Assembly (NCBI GenBank): GCA_038503065.1
Contig: JBCAMK010000015.1
Location: 868,001 to 932,000 of the forward strand
DNA: 64,000 bases
Direction: 5' to 3'
Source of the DNA: Paragyromitra xinjiangensis
Taxonomy: Eukaryota; Ascomycota; Pezizomycetes; Pezizales; Discinaceae
Both the position numbers and the translations under genes were made by a program. Shown in pieces: positions 11,646 to 22,475 of the stretch. The notes under the pieces are model-generated. The model ran no database searches, was not told the DNA's origin, and worked only from the letters and a program-made list of their open reading frames with translations. The stretch's first letter is position 1. The number at the start of each line of letters is the position of its first letter.

Positions 11646-11934
11646 GAGGATTGGGCGATTGTAGTATGGCTGGGATGGGTGCTTGGGCGGGCTGAGTAGG
11701 TTGAATGTGGGAGTACGAGGGATGGAGGCGATCAGACCTAGGTCGTAGGGGGGTGGGGCGTTTATAGAAGAATTGGAGCGGGCCTAAAACATATATTTGC
11801 TACGAACGCTAATACGAATAAGGTAAGAATATACTGACATCATACGAGAGCAAGCTATTTGCCCCAAGGCTAGGCTACAGATACCGATTGGCCGCTAACC
11901 CGACCAACTAGACCAATACAACGAATCGACCAGA

Positions 11935-12410
11935 GATAAAAAATAGTATAAAACAAAGAACCTGATATCCTCCTACTAGTAGTACCTGCGCCTGTGATAG
12001 GATATCTGATGGGTCAGCAGCTGCAAGAGGCTGAATGCAGGGGATATGGTAGTATACCAAAGCTGCCTAATAATACGCTTCCGACAAGTCTCCAACAAAA
12101 CACGAGCCGACCAGAGATAAAAAATAGCATAAAGACAAAGAAATATCCTCCTAGTACTTGCGCCTGTGATAGGATATCCGATGGGTCAGCAACTGCAAGG
12201 GGCTGAAGGCGTAGGACAGGATAGCGTACCAAAGCTGCCTAATAATACTCCAACAAAACACAATGAGCCGACCAGAGATAAGAAATAGTATAAAAACAAA
12301 GAAATATCCTCCTACTGATACCGCGCCTGTGATAGGATATCCGATGGGTCAGCAACTGCAAGAGGCTGAAGGCGGGGATAGGATAGTGTACCAAAGCTGC
12401 CCGGTAATAC
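11935..12410. repeat. Three tandem copies of a roughly 165-bp unit in element B
   Basis: Three direct repeats contain GACCAGAGATAAAAAATAG, GATAGGATATC-GATGGGTCAG and GTACCAAAGCTGCC blocks. They start near 11932, 12108 and 12270. They lie between the two minus-strand genes, so they may form the downstream region of the 12434-13830 gene and the upstream region of the DUF6532-like gene. 11646-11934 shows nothing else recognisable. Confidence 0.75.
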
Positions 12411-12433
12411 ACTTCCCCCAAGTCTGACTCCCA

Positions 12434-13830
12434 TCAATTCCCCTCAGCCTCCGCCGGCACGTCAGCCCTCGCCTCATCCTCCTCATCCTCCTCGTCAGTC
12501 TCTAGATTGTCGAATATATCACCATCAAGATATGTCCTATACAAAGGGGGTGGCGTCTGCTCATCCTTGTAGTCGGGCTGATGGAAGACGACGAGGAGAT
12601 GAAGGACGTCCAGAGCCTTGGTCGCAGCCAGCCAGGTGCAGACGTCCTCATCGTCCGTGATGGTAACGACGTCGCCCCAGAACGGCTTCAGCGGCTCATT
12701 CATATCTACTACCACAATCCAGCGATTGGGACCTTTCAACGCCCCATAGATCTGACGCGGCGTCCACTCTGCTCTGTCCCTGATTTGGCTTGGATAGCGA
12801 CGACGTATCGCCTTCAGGAGATAATCAAACGTAGGCAACCTCAATTGAAGGTGCGCGATGTATGGGATATCCACGCTGTCCTGAGTGGGCACCCAGGCAT
12901 GTTGGGTGAACAATCGGGTGCAAGATCTAAGTGGGGCTGCACCTGCTGCCCCTGCTGCCCCGGCTGCCCCAGCAGGCCCAGCAGGCCCGGCTGCATCACC
13001 AGCCCCTGCAGCTGGAGGTTGCTCGATACGGCAGTCATCGGGCCAGTGGTAGCTAGCAGCTACGGGTCGGCCAAAGTATGTGTGACGATTCGCCCTACAT
13101 ATACCTAAGCCGCCGATGAGTTAATATCATACTCCGCAGTGGGATAGGATTTGCTGTACCTTGTATTTCCCTAGTATCAATATCCAGCTCCTCTTCTTCC
13201 TCCTCATCCTCCTCATCCTCCTCCTCCCCATCCTCCTCATCCTCTTCAGCTCTGGCCCACGCCCGAGTAGTCGGCCCAGCGAGTACTGCCCGCACAGCAG
13301 CATTGCCCTTATTCTTTGCGGCGTCGGTCAGCAAGGTATTGATGGCTGCTTGGAGTACCGCAGCCTGCTCATCCCCTTTCCCAAATATCCCAGCAAACTG
13401 GACCAGTGGCTCGAGCATCAGAGCATGTTGCATAGCAGCTGCCCAAGCGGGAGCGCCGGCCACAGTCTTGTTCCTGATCTTATTCATGGCGTAGTATTGC
13501 TTCATGTTGGTACGAAAGGTTTTCCATGCCTCAGCGCTCATGTTGCCCAAGATCACCTTTGACTCATTGATCTTGAGACGTGCTTTATCCTATAAGATCG
13601 ATTAGTATTAGTAGAGATACGTAGTTAGTACAGGATCAGGCGCTGCGACTCACGAGGGCATCGGTCTCCTCCTTTGGTAGTCTCAGTATCCATACGGGAG
13701 CTTTAGGTTTGGCTGGTTTAACCTTAGCCTTAGCCTTAGCCTTAGCCTTAGCCTTCTTAACAACCTTAGCGAGAGGATCCGCGATTCCTTTCCCCTTATC
13801 TTTCTTGGGCGTTGCTTTGCCTGGGGCCAT
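12434..13830 (-). CDS. Unrecognised protein encoded in element B
   Basis: Three exons, 13830-13654, 13589-13160 and 13104-12434, give 425 aa with no stop. Introns of 64 nt (GTGAGT...TATAG) and 55 nt (GTACAG...CTTAG) both keep phase. The first 40 residues are basic, with a KAKAKAKAK run. The middle has a helical-looking region beginning MSAEAWKTFRTNMKQYY, followed by a Glu/Asp stretch. Next come an Ala/Gly/Pro-rich linker near 12930-13010 and a second folded-looking region with RWIVVVDMNEPLKPFW. The tail is acidic. I do not recognise a family. The open frame in an otherwise decayed element, and the location inside the TIRs, suggest an element-encoded factor. Function is unknown. Confidence 0.65.
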
Positions 13831-14497
13831 TGGTAGGAGCTGAGGATTAGATCGGATAGTATAGAAGGAAGCGTATGAGAGAGCGTACGAGATAGCAAAC
13901 AAGCCTTAGGCGGTAGAGGAAGGAGTGAAGGAGCTGACTGAGAGCGGAGGGCAGCCTGAGCCCCATATATAGGGCGTTCTATCAAAACAAACACTCCATA
14001 TTCCTTTTTGCGCCCGGGCCCTTTCCAACATGCTCATCAGTCGCCTGCCATACTGCTACCTACCACCCCCGCCCAATCCCACCACCCCCACCTCTGGTAT
14101 GAGAAGGATCAGCTGGCGGAATAGCCTCTACCGTACCAAGTCAAAGGATACAACAAAGAGAGGATAGGACGAGAAACAAAGGAAATAGAGGGCTGTTGGG
14201 CGAAGGGAGCAAACAAAGGAGTGGTGAGCGGTGTTGGTGTGGTTGAGGGGGGAGGTGACGTCGCTAATTGCCTAAGTAGGTGATGACGCCAAATGCCAAG
14301 GCGCCAAGATTTCGCAAGCTCATGCCTAATCCGGTACTGCCCCACACCAAACCACACCACCTCGGATCACCACCTCGGATCACCACCTTGGATCACCAAC
14401 TCTTTTGCCCTATTCAGGCGATTACATGAGAATAGTCAGGTATGCGGTGCCCTACATATATCTTGACTCTAGGGCTGATACGACTAGCAGAGACGGT
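13831..14497. promoter_or_regulatory. Shared upstream region between two divergent genes of element B
   Basis: 667 bp separate the ATG of the minus-strand unknown gene (13830) and the ATG of the transposase (14498). A run of three CACCTCGGATCAC-like repeats is at 14358-14398. I see no clear TATA box. The divergent layout means this stretch probably holds both promoters. Confidence 0.4.
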
Positions 14498-17315
14498 ATG
14501 CCTCAGGAGACCAAATGCCCCCATTGCCCACATCACTATGCTCTGGCCGGAGCTTTCAATACGCACCTCGCTCGCTGCCATTAGGATATCGAATATGAGC
14601 CATCTCAAGACTCGGATTTACTTGATTCTTTTGGCTCAGACGCAAACCCAGACTCAGACTCAGACTCAGACTCAGACCTTGAATCCATAGAGGGCTCAGA
14701 CGAGCCCAAAACAGACGGTGATAGCGTCTATCCTCCTGAGTACTGGCCTGCCAGCAGAGTGCCATTGGGCGAGGTACCTGGGTATGAAGACCATTTCTCG
14801 GACGATTGGGATCCTTGGTCGCCCTTCTCGGATGCAGAAGAATGGCAGCTTGCTCGCTGGTTCATTGAGTCAAAAACACCCAAGCAGAAGATCAACGATT
14901 TCTTCAATGCTGGGCTCGGGAAGCCATCCCACTCCCGTCGTACTTTCCAGTCCGCCCACACCTTGGACCAGTACCTCGATCGTATGCCTGGCTCAGAATC
15001 CTTACCTCCGTGGCAGCATGGATCGGTCTCGGGAGAGCGGGGAGGTATTATCCACTTCTACTACCGTGATATACTCACTTGCGCCCGATATCTCATGCGT
15101 CAGCGCTGCTATGCGCCTCATATGGTCTACGCCCCAGTGAAGGAATTCGACAGGGACGGTAATAGATTGTACTCTGAGCTCCACACAGCGGATTGGTGGT
15201 GGGATATCCAGTCCCAGCTGCCTCCTGGGGCTACGGTCGTCCCCGTGATCTGTGGCTCCGATGCCACTCATTTGACCAACTTCTCAGGCGACAAGAAAGC
15301 GTGGCCCATATATATGACTATAGGCAACCTCCTGAGGCGTGTACACAACGGCTCCCGGTATCGTGCCCAAATATGTGTTGCCCTACTTCCCATACCGCCC
15401 AAATTCAAAGGGAATGCAGCAGCCCAAGATCGACAGTGTACCTGGAATTGTGAGGTCCTATACCAGGTCATGCGGACGATTATGGGCCCTTTGCGTGGTA
15501 TAGATACGACCCACAGTATTACCATGCACAGTTCGGATGGTAAGATAAGAGAATGCTGGCCAGTACTAGCTGCGTGGCTGGCGGACCACGTGGAGCACTG
15601 CAATCTTCAGAACGTCAAGCATAATCAGTGCCCGAAGTGCGAGATACCGAAAGAGGATCTAGGTACCTACATCAAAGACCCTGGATCCACGTACCGTCGG
15701 ACTCAGGATGCCTATGAGGCTAAAATGGACGAGTACGATCAGTTACAGCAAATGCTAGAACCTAATACAACTAATAGTGCTAGTAATAGCAATACTCGGA
15801 GCATACGTGAGCAAATAGCGATAATTGAAGGCTGGTTCGAGCAGCGTGGCCTCAGATCTGCGCCCAATCCCTTCTGGGGACTCCCCTTCGTCAACGCCTC
15901 CGATCTCCACATGCCCGATACTCTGCACGTGGTATATTTGGGTATTTTGAAGCACCTGATGGATTGGCTCAGCCCGTTCCTGCAAGAATTCGGGCGATTG
16001 GATGACTTTGACAGTATCTGGAAGAGTATACCGACTTATCCTGGGTTCACACCGCCTCGTAAGGCATATCGAGAGGTGACCCAATGGCAAGGCAAAGAGA
16101 TGCGCAATTTTGGCAGGATTGTCCTACCTGCCTTAGCTGGGGCCTTGCGAAACCCCACAAATGACGCCCAACGTCTGATCTTTAGTCAAGCACTTCGCTG
16201 CGTCAAGGCACTCGTTGGATGGGTACTAATGGCCCAGTATCCATCTCATACTGACCAGACTATAGCGTATATGGATGAGTATATCGAGCAGTTTCATGCC
16301 CATAAAGGCGTCTTTCTCAAGTACCGAGGGGGCAAGACCTCGGATATCCTAGCGGCCCATGTACGTCAAACTATGAAGGAACGGCACGAGACCGAGATCC
16401 GATCGACGCAAGGCATGACCCAGACCAAGAAACGACGCCTCCAGGCAGACCAACAATTAGAACTGGATGACGCTGTCGCTGAAGCATACCGTGAGCACTC
16501 CCACTTCAACTTCCCTAAGATGCATCTTTTGTCCCACTTCTCGGAGCAGATATGCAGGTATGGCGGTATTTCTCAGTACTCGACTGAGGCGGGGGAAACG
16601 GCCCACAAGGATCAGATCAAAGAGCCATACCGTCGGACGAATAGGGTCGATGCCACGCTTCAGATCCTAGCAGGGTATAATCGTGAACACGGACTAGCTA
16701 TGTGCCAGCAAAACCTAATTCAGCTTGCGCGTGAGGGTCACTGTACCACCGAGATGGCAGACATCCTACATCTCCTGCCCCCAGAGACCAATCGGCTAGT
16801 TAGCGCCTGCCGTAGGAAAGATCAAGACCCTTGGGATGGCCCAAACGCCCCAGTCAGTACCACCATACATCCTCAATTCCCTGATACAGTTGAACCTATC
16901 AATGCTAGGCAGCGCGTCGCCTTGGAGAGGGAAACTGTATCTGTATGTGAATTCGTCCTGCCTGGGGCGAGGCTTCCCTTAGAAGCATACCTCGTCCAGT
17001 ACTACCGTCGAGAATTTGGCCATGCCCGCAGCGTCATGCCGAATATTGGGCTATGGAAAGTTACTGCTTTCAACGCTCTTCACGTACCAGTCCACCGCCT
17101 CGAGCTAGGAGACGAGTCAGTGGTCCATATCCTTCGAGCGACTGGAGGAGAACCCTTCCGGGGTCGTGAGGCAAGAAGCGACTGGGCCTGGTGCAAGTTC
17201 GGCCCGGAAGATCAGTATGGAGCCCTACGAGGCAAGCGACCAGCTCGGGTCCTACGCTTTCTAAAGCTTCGGGATCCAACACATAGGCCATTACTTCTGG
17301 CAGCGGTACAGCCCT

Positions 17316-17800
17316 CAACAGCAAAAATTGATAAAGCCGCCCCGGCCGCCTGGAGGTCTAGGCGGTCGGGCGGAATGTTACCCTTCTGTTAGGTTGCTTC
17401 AGCATCTCGGCGCGCCCGGGAGGCATGGTTTCCAGACCTTTGACCGCCTGGAGGAGGTCGTTTCCTCCTGTAGCAAGTGGTGTAGTGGGCTGCTTCTGGA
17501 TGCGTGTGGTCCCTCGCTGCTGCAGGATTTTGGCAGCAGTTCGCCCTGTAGAATGGATTTGTACAGTAGGGCCTGGAATATTCGGGAATCACTTGTATGG
17601 AACCAATATCATTGACAATTGCTTTATTCTATGTATCTATGTATCTATATATCTATGTACAAATATCGAGGGCGCAGCTAAACTAGCTTCTGTGGAAGCT
17701 GCAGCAGCAAGTCGACGACCTGCCAGAGGCAGGCAGCGAATTGACCATGTGGCGCAGGCAGTGGAAGCTCGGGCAGCGAATTGACCTATTGGCGCAGTCG

Positions 17801-17835
<35 letters not shown>

Positions 17836-19068
17836 AGCAGAAGCTCATGCAGCGAATCGACCTATTGGCACAGGCGCAGGAAGCTCAGGCTGCGAATCGA
17901 CCTATTGGCGCAGGCGCAGGAAGCTCAGTCAGCGAATTGACCTATTGGCGCAGGCTCAGGCTCAGGCTCAGGCTCAGGCAGCAGAAGCTCAGGCAGCGAA
18001 TCGACCAATTGGCGCAGGCGCAGGAAGCTCAGGCAGCGAATTGACCATATGGGGCAGGCAGCAGAAGCTCAGGCAGCGAATCGACCTATTGGCGCAGGCG
18101 CAGGCTCAGGCTCAGGCTCAGGCTAAGGCTCAGGCAGCGAATTGACCATATGGCGGAAGCGGAGGAAGCGGCGGAAGCTCAGGCGGCGGATCGACCATGT
18201 GGCGGAGGCGGCGGAAGCTCAGGCAGCGAATCGATCATATGGCGGAGGCGGAGGAAGCTCGGGCAGCGGATCAACGACCTCCAGGAGGCGGCGGAAGCTC
18301 AAGAAGCTCAGGCAGCGGATCGACCATATGGCAGAGGCAGCGGAAGCTCAGGAAGCGAATCGACCATATGGCGCAGGCAGCGAATCGATCAATTGACTGA
18401 GGCAGCGGAAGCTCAAGCAGCGAATTGAGCTGCTTGCTGAGCTTGCTTAGGCGGAAGCAAGCAGCCAGCGGAGGCGGAGGAAGCTGAAGCAGCGGATCAA
18501 AGCGAGTCTAGGAGGCATATCAGCGGGAATCATATAAACGGAAGCGAGACGTACTTAGGAGTTACTTTGCAAGCAGAGCTTAGTACTTCGAGCCTAAAAG
18601 TCACGATGTCAGCAAAGCCCTATGGTACAGCGAGGTTGAGAATGGGTGGGAGGGAATGGGGGGAAGCAATAGTAGGAAGGACGGGAAGGAATAGGGGGAG
18701 GTGGAGATTGGTGTCTTACTAGGCGTTGCTTTGGCGACGACTAAGCGACGACTTGGCGACGACTTGGCGACTACAAAGTGATGACTAAGCGACCTCCAGA
18801 TTTTTGAAAATCGCTAAGTGCCTGGAAGGCGGGTGAAGTGAATTCTGCTTAGTCCCGAGTTCTCAGGGACTTAGAAAAATTCGATCGAAAATTTGCTAAG
18901 TACTCAAGCTGCCGCCCAGCGCTGCCGGATGGTGGGAGGTCGCCCGGAAGCGCTGCAGGCAGCAAGTGCCGCCCAGGGAAATCGCTTCAGGCAGTAAGTG
19001 GCGCCCGGGCGTGGCAGGCGGTTGGGCGGAATATGTACCTATTGGGCGCAATTTTTTTTTTGCTGATG
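17316..19068 (-). mobile_element. Non-autonomous CATCAG element C2, reverse orientation
   Basis: 1753 bp in the opposite orientation to C1 and C3. The left end reads CAACAGCAAAAATTG (one base off the family start) and the right end is TTTTTTTTTGCTGATG ending at 19068. CT lies directly outside both ends (17314-17315 and 19069-19070). It carries the same hairpin, conserved blocks and GAAGCTCAGGCAGCGAATCGAC minisatellite as C1, but is visibly more diverged. It sits in the last tenth of the B transposase gene, and excision with one CT rejoins that frame. Confidence 0.88.
17700..18500. repeat. Minisatellite core of C2
   Basis: GAAGCTCAGGCAGCGAAT, CGACCATATGGCG and CCTATTGGCGCAGG blocks in units of about 40-50 bp, with several runs of CAGGCT hexamers (17796-17828, 17951-17974, 18098-18128). 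Long stretches are open in all three forward frames, which is a property of the repeat unit. Confidence 0.85.
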
Positions 19069-19276
19069 CTTGCGACCTGAATCAGGCGGCCAGGTGGACC
19101 CTATCCACGGGATGGTACGAGTATCTCGCCCTAGCACGAACGATGAGACATGGATTATCAACATCAAAACCATCACCAGTATGGCTCACCTCGTACCTGA
19201 ATCGCCTGGGCCTGAGAATACGCGGTAGTATGTCAACAACACCATAGATCTAGATACCTTCAACGAGATATACTGA

Positions 19277-19984
19277 TAGTGGGTATCGGGCGCTGGCCGA
19301 CACATCCTAGCTAGGTCGCCGATCCTGAGTGGGCGAGGGGAGAAGGGGGTGGGATGTGAGATTGCCTGAGATATTTTATCATAATCTAGCATATTGAGAC
19401 CAAAGTTTGCGTTGTCGCCTGAAGAGAATACTCGAGTGATCTCTTGTGATAATCCAACGCACGCCTTAGACCCAGCTAGGCCATTGGATGAGTGAAACTG
19501 CATATGGGGCACTTGGGCACATGCATAGATGTACTGCAAGTAGGGCTAAGCGTACGAGAGTATGGGGCAAGACCCAGACGTACCGTAGTACCAGCTTATT
19601 GGGGGTATAAGCGCATTGGACGAATGTGGACGTACCATTCTGCCAGCGTACTATACATACCACGCAGTGGGCGCATGGAAGCATACCACCATACGTGAGT
19701 ATCTGGATATTAGGTGCATGGAAGCATTAGACGAGGCAGGGAGTACCATACTACGAGCGTACTGACGTACTAACGCAGTAGGCGCATGGAAGCATCCTAC
19801 AGTATGAGGATATCCAAATATAAGACGTACGAGTGCATTGGGCGAGATTGGGCGGGATAGCGTACCATAGTACCAGCATATTAGACGTATGGACGCAGCT
19901 GGACGCAAGCAGGCGTACTGGGCGTTGGGGCTACGCCCAGGTTCTTGCCCATCGCGCCCAGGCAGGCATCCCTTTTTGCTGATG
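19277..19984. other. Right subterminal region of element B, no gene
   Basis: About 700 bp after the transposase stop. From 19560 onward short motifs such as GCGTACTA, GGGCGCATGGAAGCAT and GTACCATA recur in loosely spaced direct copies. It ends at the right TIR (19972-19984). I see no credible coding frame. Confidence 0.5.
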
Positions 19985-20987
19985 GAGCTCTTTCTAAGGA
20001 TACCGAGCCTCTCAATTATGAGCTGCAGCATATCCTCAAACCCAGGCGGTCAGAAGTTCAACACACAGGAGATAGAGCATCTCTTCGGCGATTGTGTGGC
20101 CGACAACCAAGGATCTGGACTCTCTATGATATCATCCGCCAGATCAACGTGCCGGACCTGCCGGAGCGAATACTATACTTCAGCAGTCAGAATCTAAACA
20201 ACGAACGCCGGCTCCGGGAGGATACAGAGGCTCTTCTTACGTACCCAGCTGAGCTATTCTCACAACTTAGAGTCCCTGTGCCTAAGTTTCAGCATCCTGA
20301 GGAGTTTGAGCTTCATCGAGTGAGATGTACAGGAGGGCGAGCCTTTAGGGGTCAGGTTCCACGGAACGATTGGGTGTGGGTCCAGGTGGGAGATGAGAGC
20401 CAATTTGGCGCACTCCGAGGTCGCCTTCCGGCCAAAGTGCTTTGCCTGTTTAAGATTCGGGATCCTCATATTCTGTATACGCATCGCCGTATCCTTGTGA
20501 GGATGCTGAGAGCCTATCCAGGCGGAGGTCAGATTACAGATATCCATGGGATGGTGAGAGTATCTACTAGGAAACCAGATGATCTATTCATTGTGGGGAT
20601 AAAGAACATCATGGGAGCAGCACATCTCATTCCAGAGCAGCCGGAGCTCTTAGAGGCTAATACTAGATGGCTCGTCAACAACCGGATCAGCCTCGCAATG
20701 TTTAATGAGATCTATGCCTTGGAGAATTAAGATACCGGGCATCCTAGCGACATGAGAGGGATGAGGACTACCGAATCATCAACCTGAGTAGGTTGGAGAT
20801 ATCATAGCTATTTTAAGGTTATGGAGTATGTTTTGAAGGCTCAGGAGGGATGGCCAATATCCTCGTGGCGGGGTGGAAGTCAGGAGTGAGAGGTACATGG
20901 AGTATGTACTGGAGGCTTTGGAGGGATAGAAAGTGAGCGTAGGATAGCCAATATCCTCGTGACGGGGTGGAAGTCAGGAGTGAGAAG

Positions 20988-21250
20988 TACTGGAGGCACG
21001 GAAGTGAGTGTAGGATAGCTAATATCGTCGCTGCGGGTGGATATGAAGTATGTACTGGAGGCACGGAAGTGAGTGTAGGATAGCCAATATCATCGCTGCG
21101 GGTGGATATGAAGTATGTACTGGAGGCACGGAAGTGAGTGTAGGATAGCCAATATCATCGCTGTGGGTGGATATGAAGTATGTACTGGAGGCACGGAAGT
21201 GAGTGTAGGATAGCCAATATCATTGCGGCGGGAGGGAAGTCAGAAGGCTT
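20988..21250. repeat. Four 65-bp tandem repeats in element A
   Basis: Units start at TACTGGAGGCACGG at 20988, 21053, 21118 and 21183, giving an exact 65-bp period with a few substitutions. Looser related copies extend left to about 20820. They lie just downstream of the A transposase stop codon. The rest of 20731-20987 holds nothing else I can name. Confidence 0.85.
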
Positions 21251-21253
21251 GTA

Positions 21254-22440
21254 CATCAGCAAAAAAACGGATTGTCGCCTGGTCCGCCCAATGCATCAGG
21301 CGACCGGGGTGGTCGGGGCGGAATATAGCCCTCCCTCAGGCTGTAAATTTTGCCCTTCACGTCTGGGCGACAGCTTACATCAGTAAAAAAAAAATTCCGC
21401 CCAATAGGTACATATTCCGCCCGACCGCCTGGCGCACCTGGGTGACACTAGGTGCCTGCTGCGCTTCCCCCTGGCACCGCTTGCTGCCTGCAGCGCCTCT
21501 GGGCGACCTCCTACCATCCGGCAGCGCTGGGCGGCAGCCGAGTACTTAGCAAATTTTTGATCGAATTTTGCTAAGTCCCTGAAAACTCGGGACTTAGCAA
21601 AATTCACTTCGTCTCCTGCCAGGCACTGGCACTTAGCGATTTTCAAAAATCTGGAGGTCGCTTAGTCATCACTCTATGGTTGTTTAGTCATCATTTTGTA
21701 GTCGCCAAGTCGTCGCCAAGTCGTCGCTTAGTCGTCGCCAAAGCAACGCCTAGTAAGACAGCAATCTCCACCTCCCCCTATTCCTTCCCGTCCTTCCTAC
21801 TATTGCTTCCCCCTATTCCCTCCCACCCATTCCCTACCTCGCTGTACCATAGTACTTTGCTAACATCGTGACTTTTAGGCTAGAAGTACTAAGCTCTGCT
21901 TGCAAAGAACCTCCTAGGTAACGTCCTGATTCCGTTTATTTGACTCCCGCTGATATGCCTCCTAGACTCGCTTTGATCCGCTGCTTCAGCTTCCTCCGCC
22001 TCCGCCACATGGTCGATTCGCTGCCTGAGCTTCCGCTTCCTCAGTCAATTGATCGATTCGCTGCAGCAGCCTCCGCTGCCTGAGCTTCCTGAGCTTCCGC
22101 CGCCTCCTGGAGGTCGTCGATCTGCTGCCTGAGCTTCCTCCGCCTCCGCCATATGGTCGATTCGCTTCCTGAGCTTCCGCTGCCTGCGCCACATGGTCGA
22201 TTTGCTGCAGCCGCCTCCGCTGCCTGCGCCAATAGGTCAATTCGCTGCCTGAGCTTCCGCTGCCTCAGCCAATTGATCGATTCGCTGCAGCCGCCTCCGC
22301 TGCCTCTGCCAATTGGTCGATTCGCTGCCTGAGCTTCCGCCGCCTCCGCCATATGGTCTATTCGCTGCTGCAGCTTCCGCCACTTCCTCCGCTTCCGCCA
22401 TATGGTCGATTCGCTGCCTGCGCCATATGGTCAATTCGCT

Positions 22441-22475
<35 letters not shown>

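Larger units (their letters stand above)
14498..19276 (+). pseudogene. Plavaka transposase of element B, interrupted by C2 and two stops
   Basis: ATG at 14498 opens a frame with a C2H2-like finger (CPHCPHH...H...CH, 14516-14581). TAG at 14582-14584 follows, and then the same frame runs on to 17315. Joining 17315 to 19071 removes C2 plus one CT duplication and restores the frame to TGA at 19274-19276 (1008 codons). A second stop, TAG at 19226-19228, lies 16 codons before the end where element A has TGG. An acidic Asp/Ser stretch follows the finger. The core has the GSDATHLTNFSGDKKAWPIY block (about 15257-15316), a CPKCEIP pair, a DLHMPDTLHVVYLGILKHL block (about 15904-15960) and STEAGETAHK (about 16580-16610). 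These fit Plavaka, a fungal group related to CACTA/CMC transposases. Confidence 0.9.
9037..19984 (+). mobile_element. Composite Plavaka element B (10.9 kb, three genes)
   Basis: Bounded by CATCAGCAAAAAG at 9037 and its inverse CTTTTTGCTGATG ending at 19984, with the dinucleotide GA directly outside both ends (9035-9036 and 19985-19986). It carries a DUF6532-like gene (minus), an unrecognised gene (minus) and a Plavaka transposase (plus), plus subterminal and internal tandem repeats. It lies inside the transposase gene of element A, and its removal with one GA restores that reading frame, which fixes both ends to the base. Element C2 (17316-19068) is inserted inside it. Confidence 0.9.
7307..20730 (+). 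pseudogene. Plavaka transposase of element A, interrupted by element B and two stops
   Basis: Coding blocks are 7307-7561, 7615-9036 and 19987-20730, about 807 codons. 7562-7614 is a 53-nt GT-AG intron. Element B plus one GA duplication separates the last two blocks, and joining 9036 to 19987 keeps the frame. The Plavaka signature SD-x-THLTNFSGDKKAWPVYLTIGN region is at about 7660-7730. A Cys-x-x-Cys pair is near 8030, the block with PDLLHNIYLGILKHL is near 8250, and the STEAGETAH block is near 8900. These blocks hold my candidate catalytic D, D and E. TGA at 7490-7492 and TAA at 8557-8559 stand where the B copy has sense codons (Lys, Gln). The N-terminus upstream of C1 is unresolved. Confidence 0.85.

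Noticed and set aside
9037..19984. Element B as a KDZ or Starship element
   Set aside because: The transposase has Plavaka signature blocks. I see no KDZ-type core and no tyrosine-recombinase captain gene, and the ends are short TIRs with 2-bp duplications.
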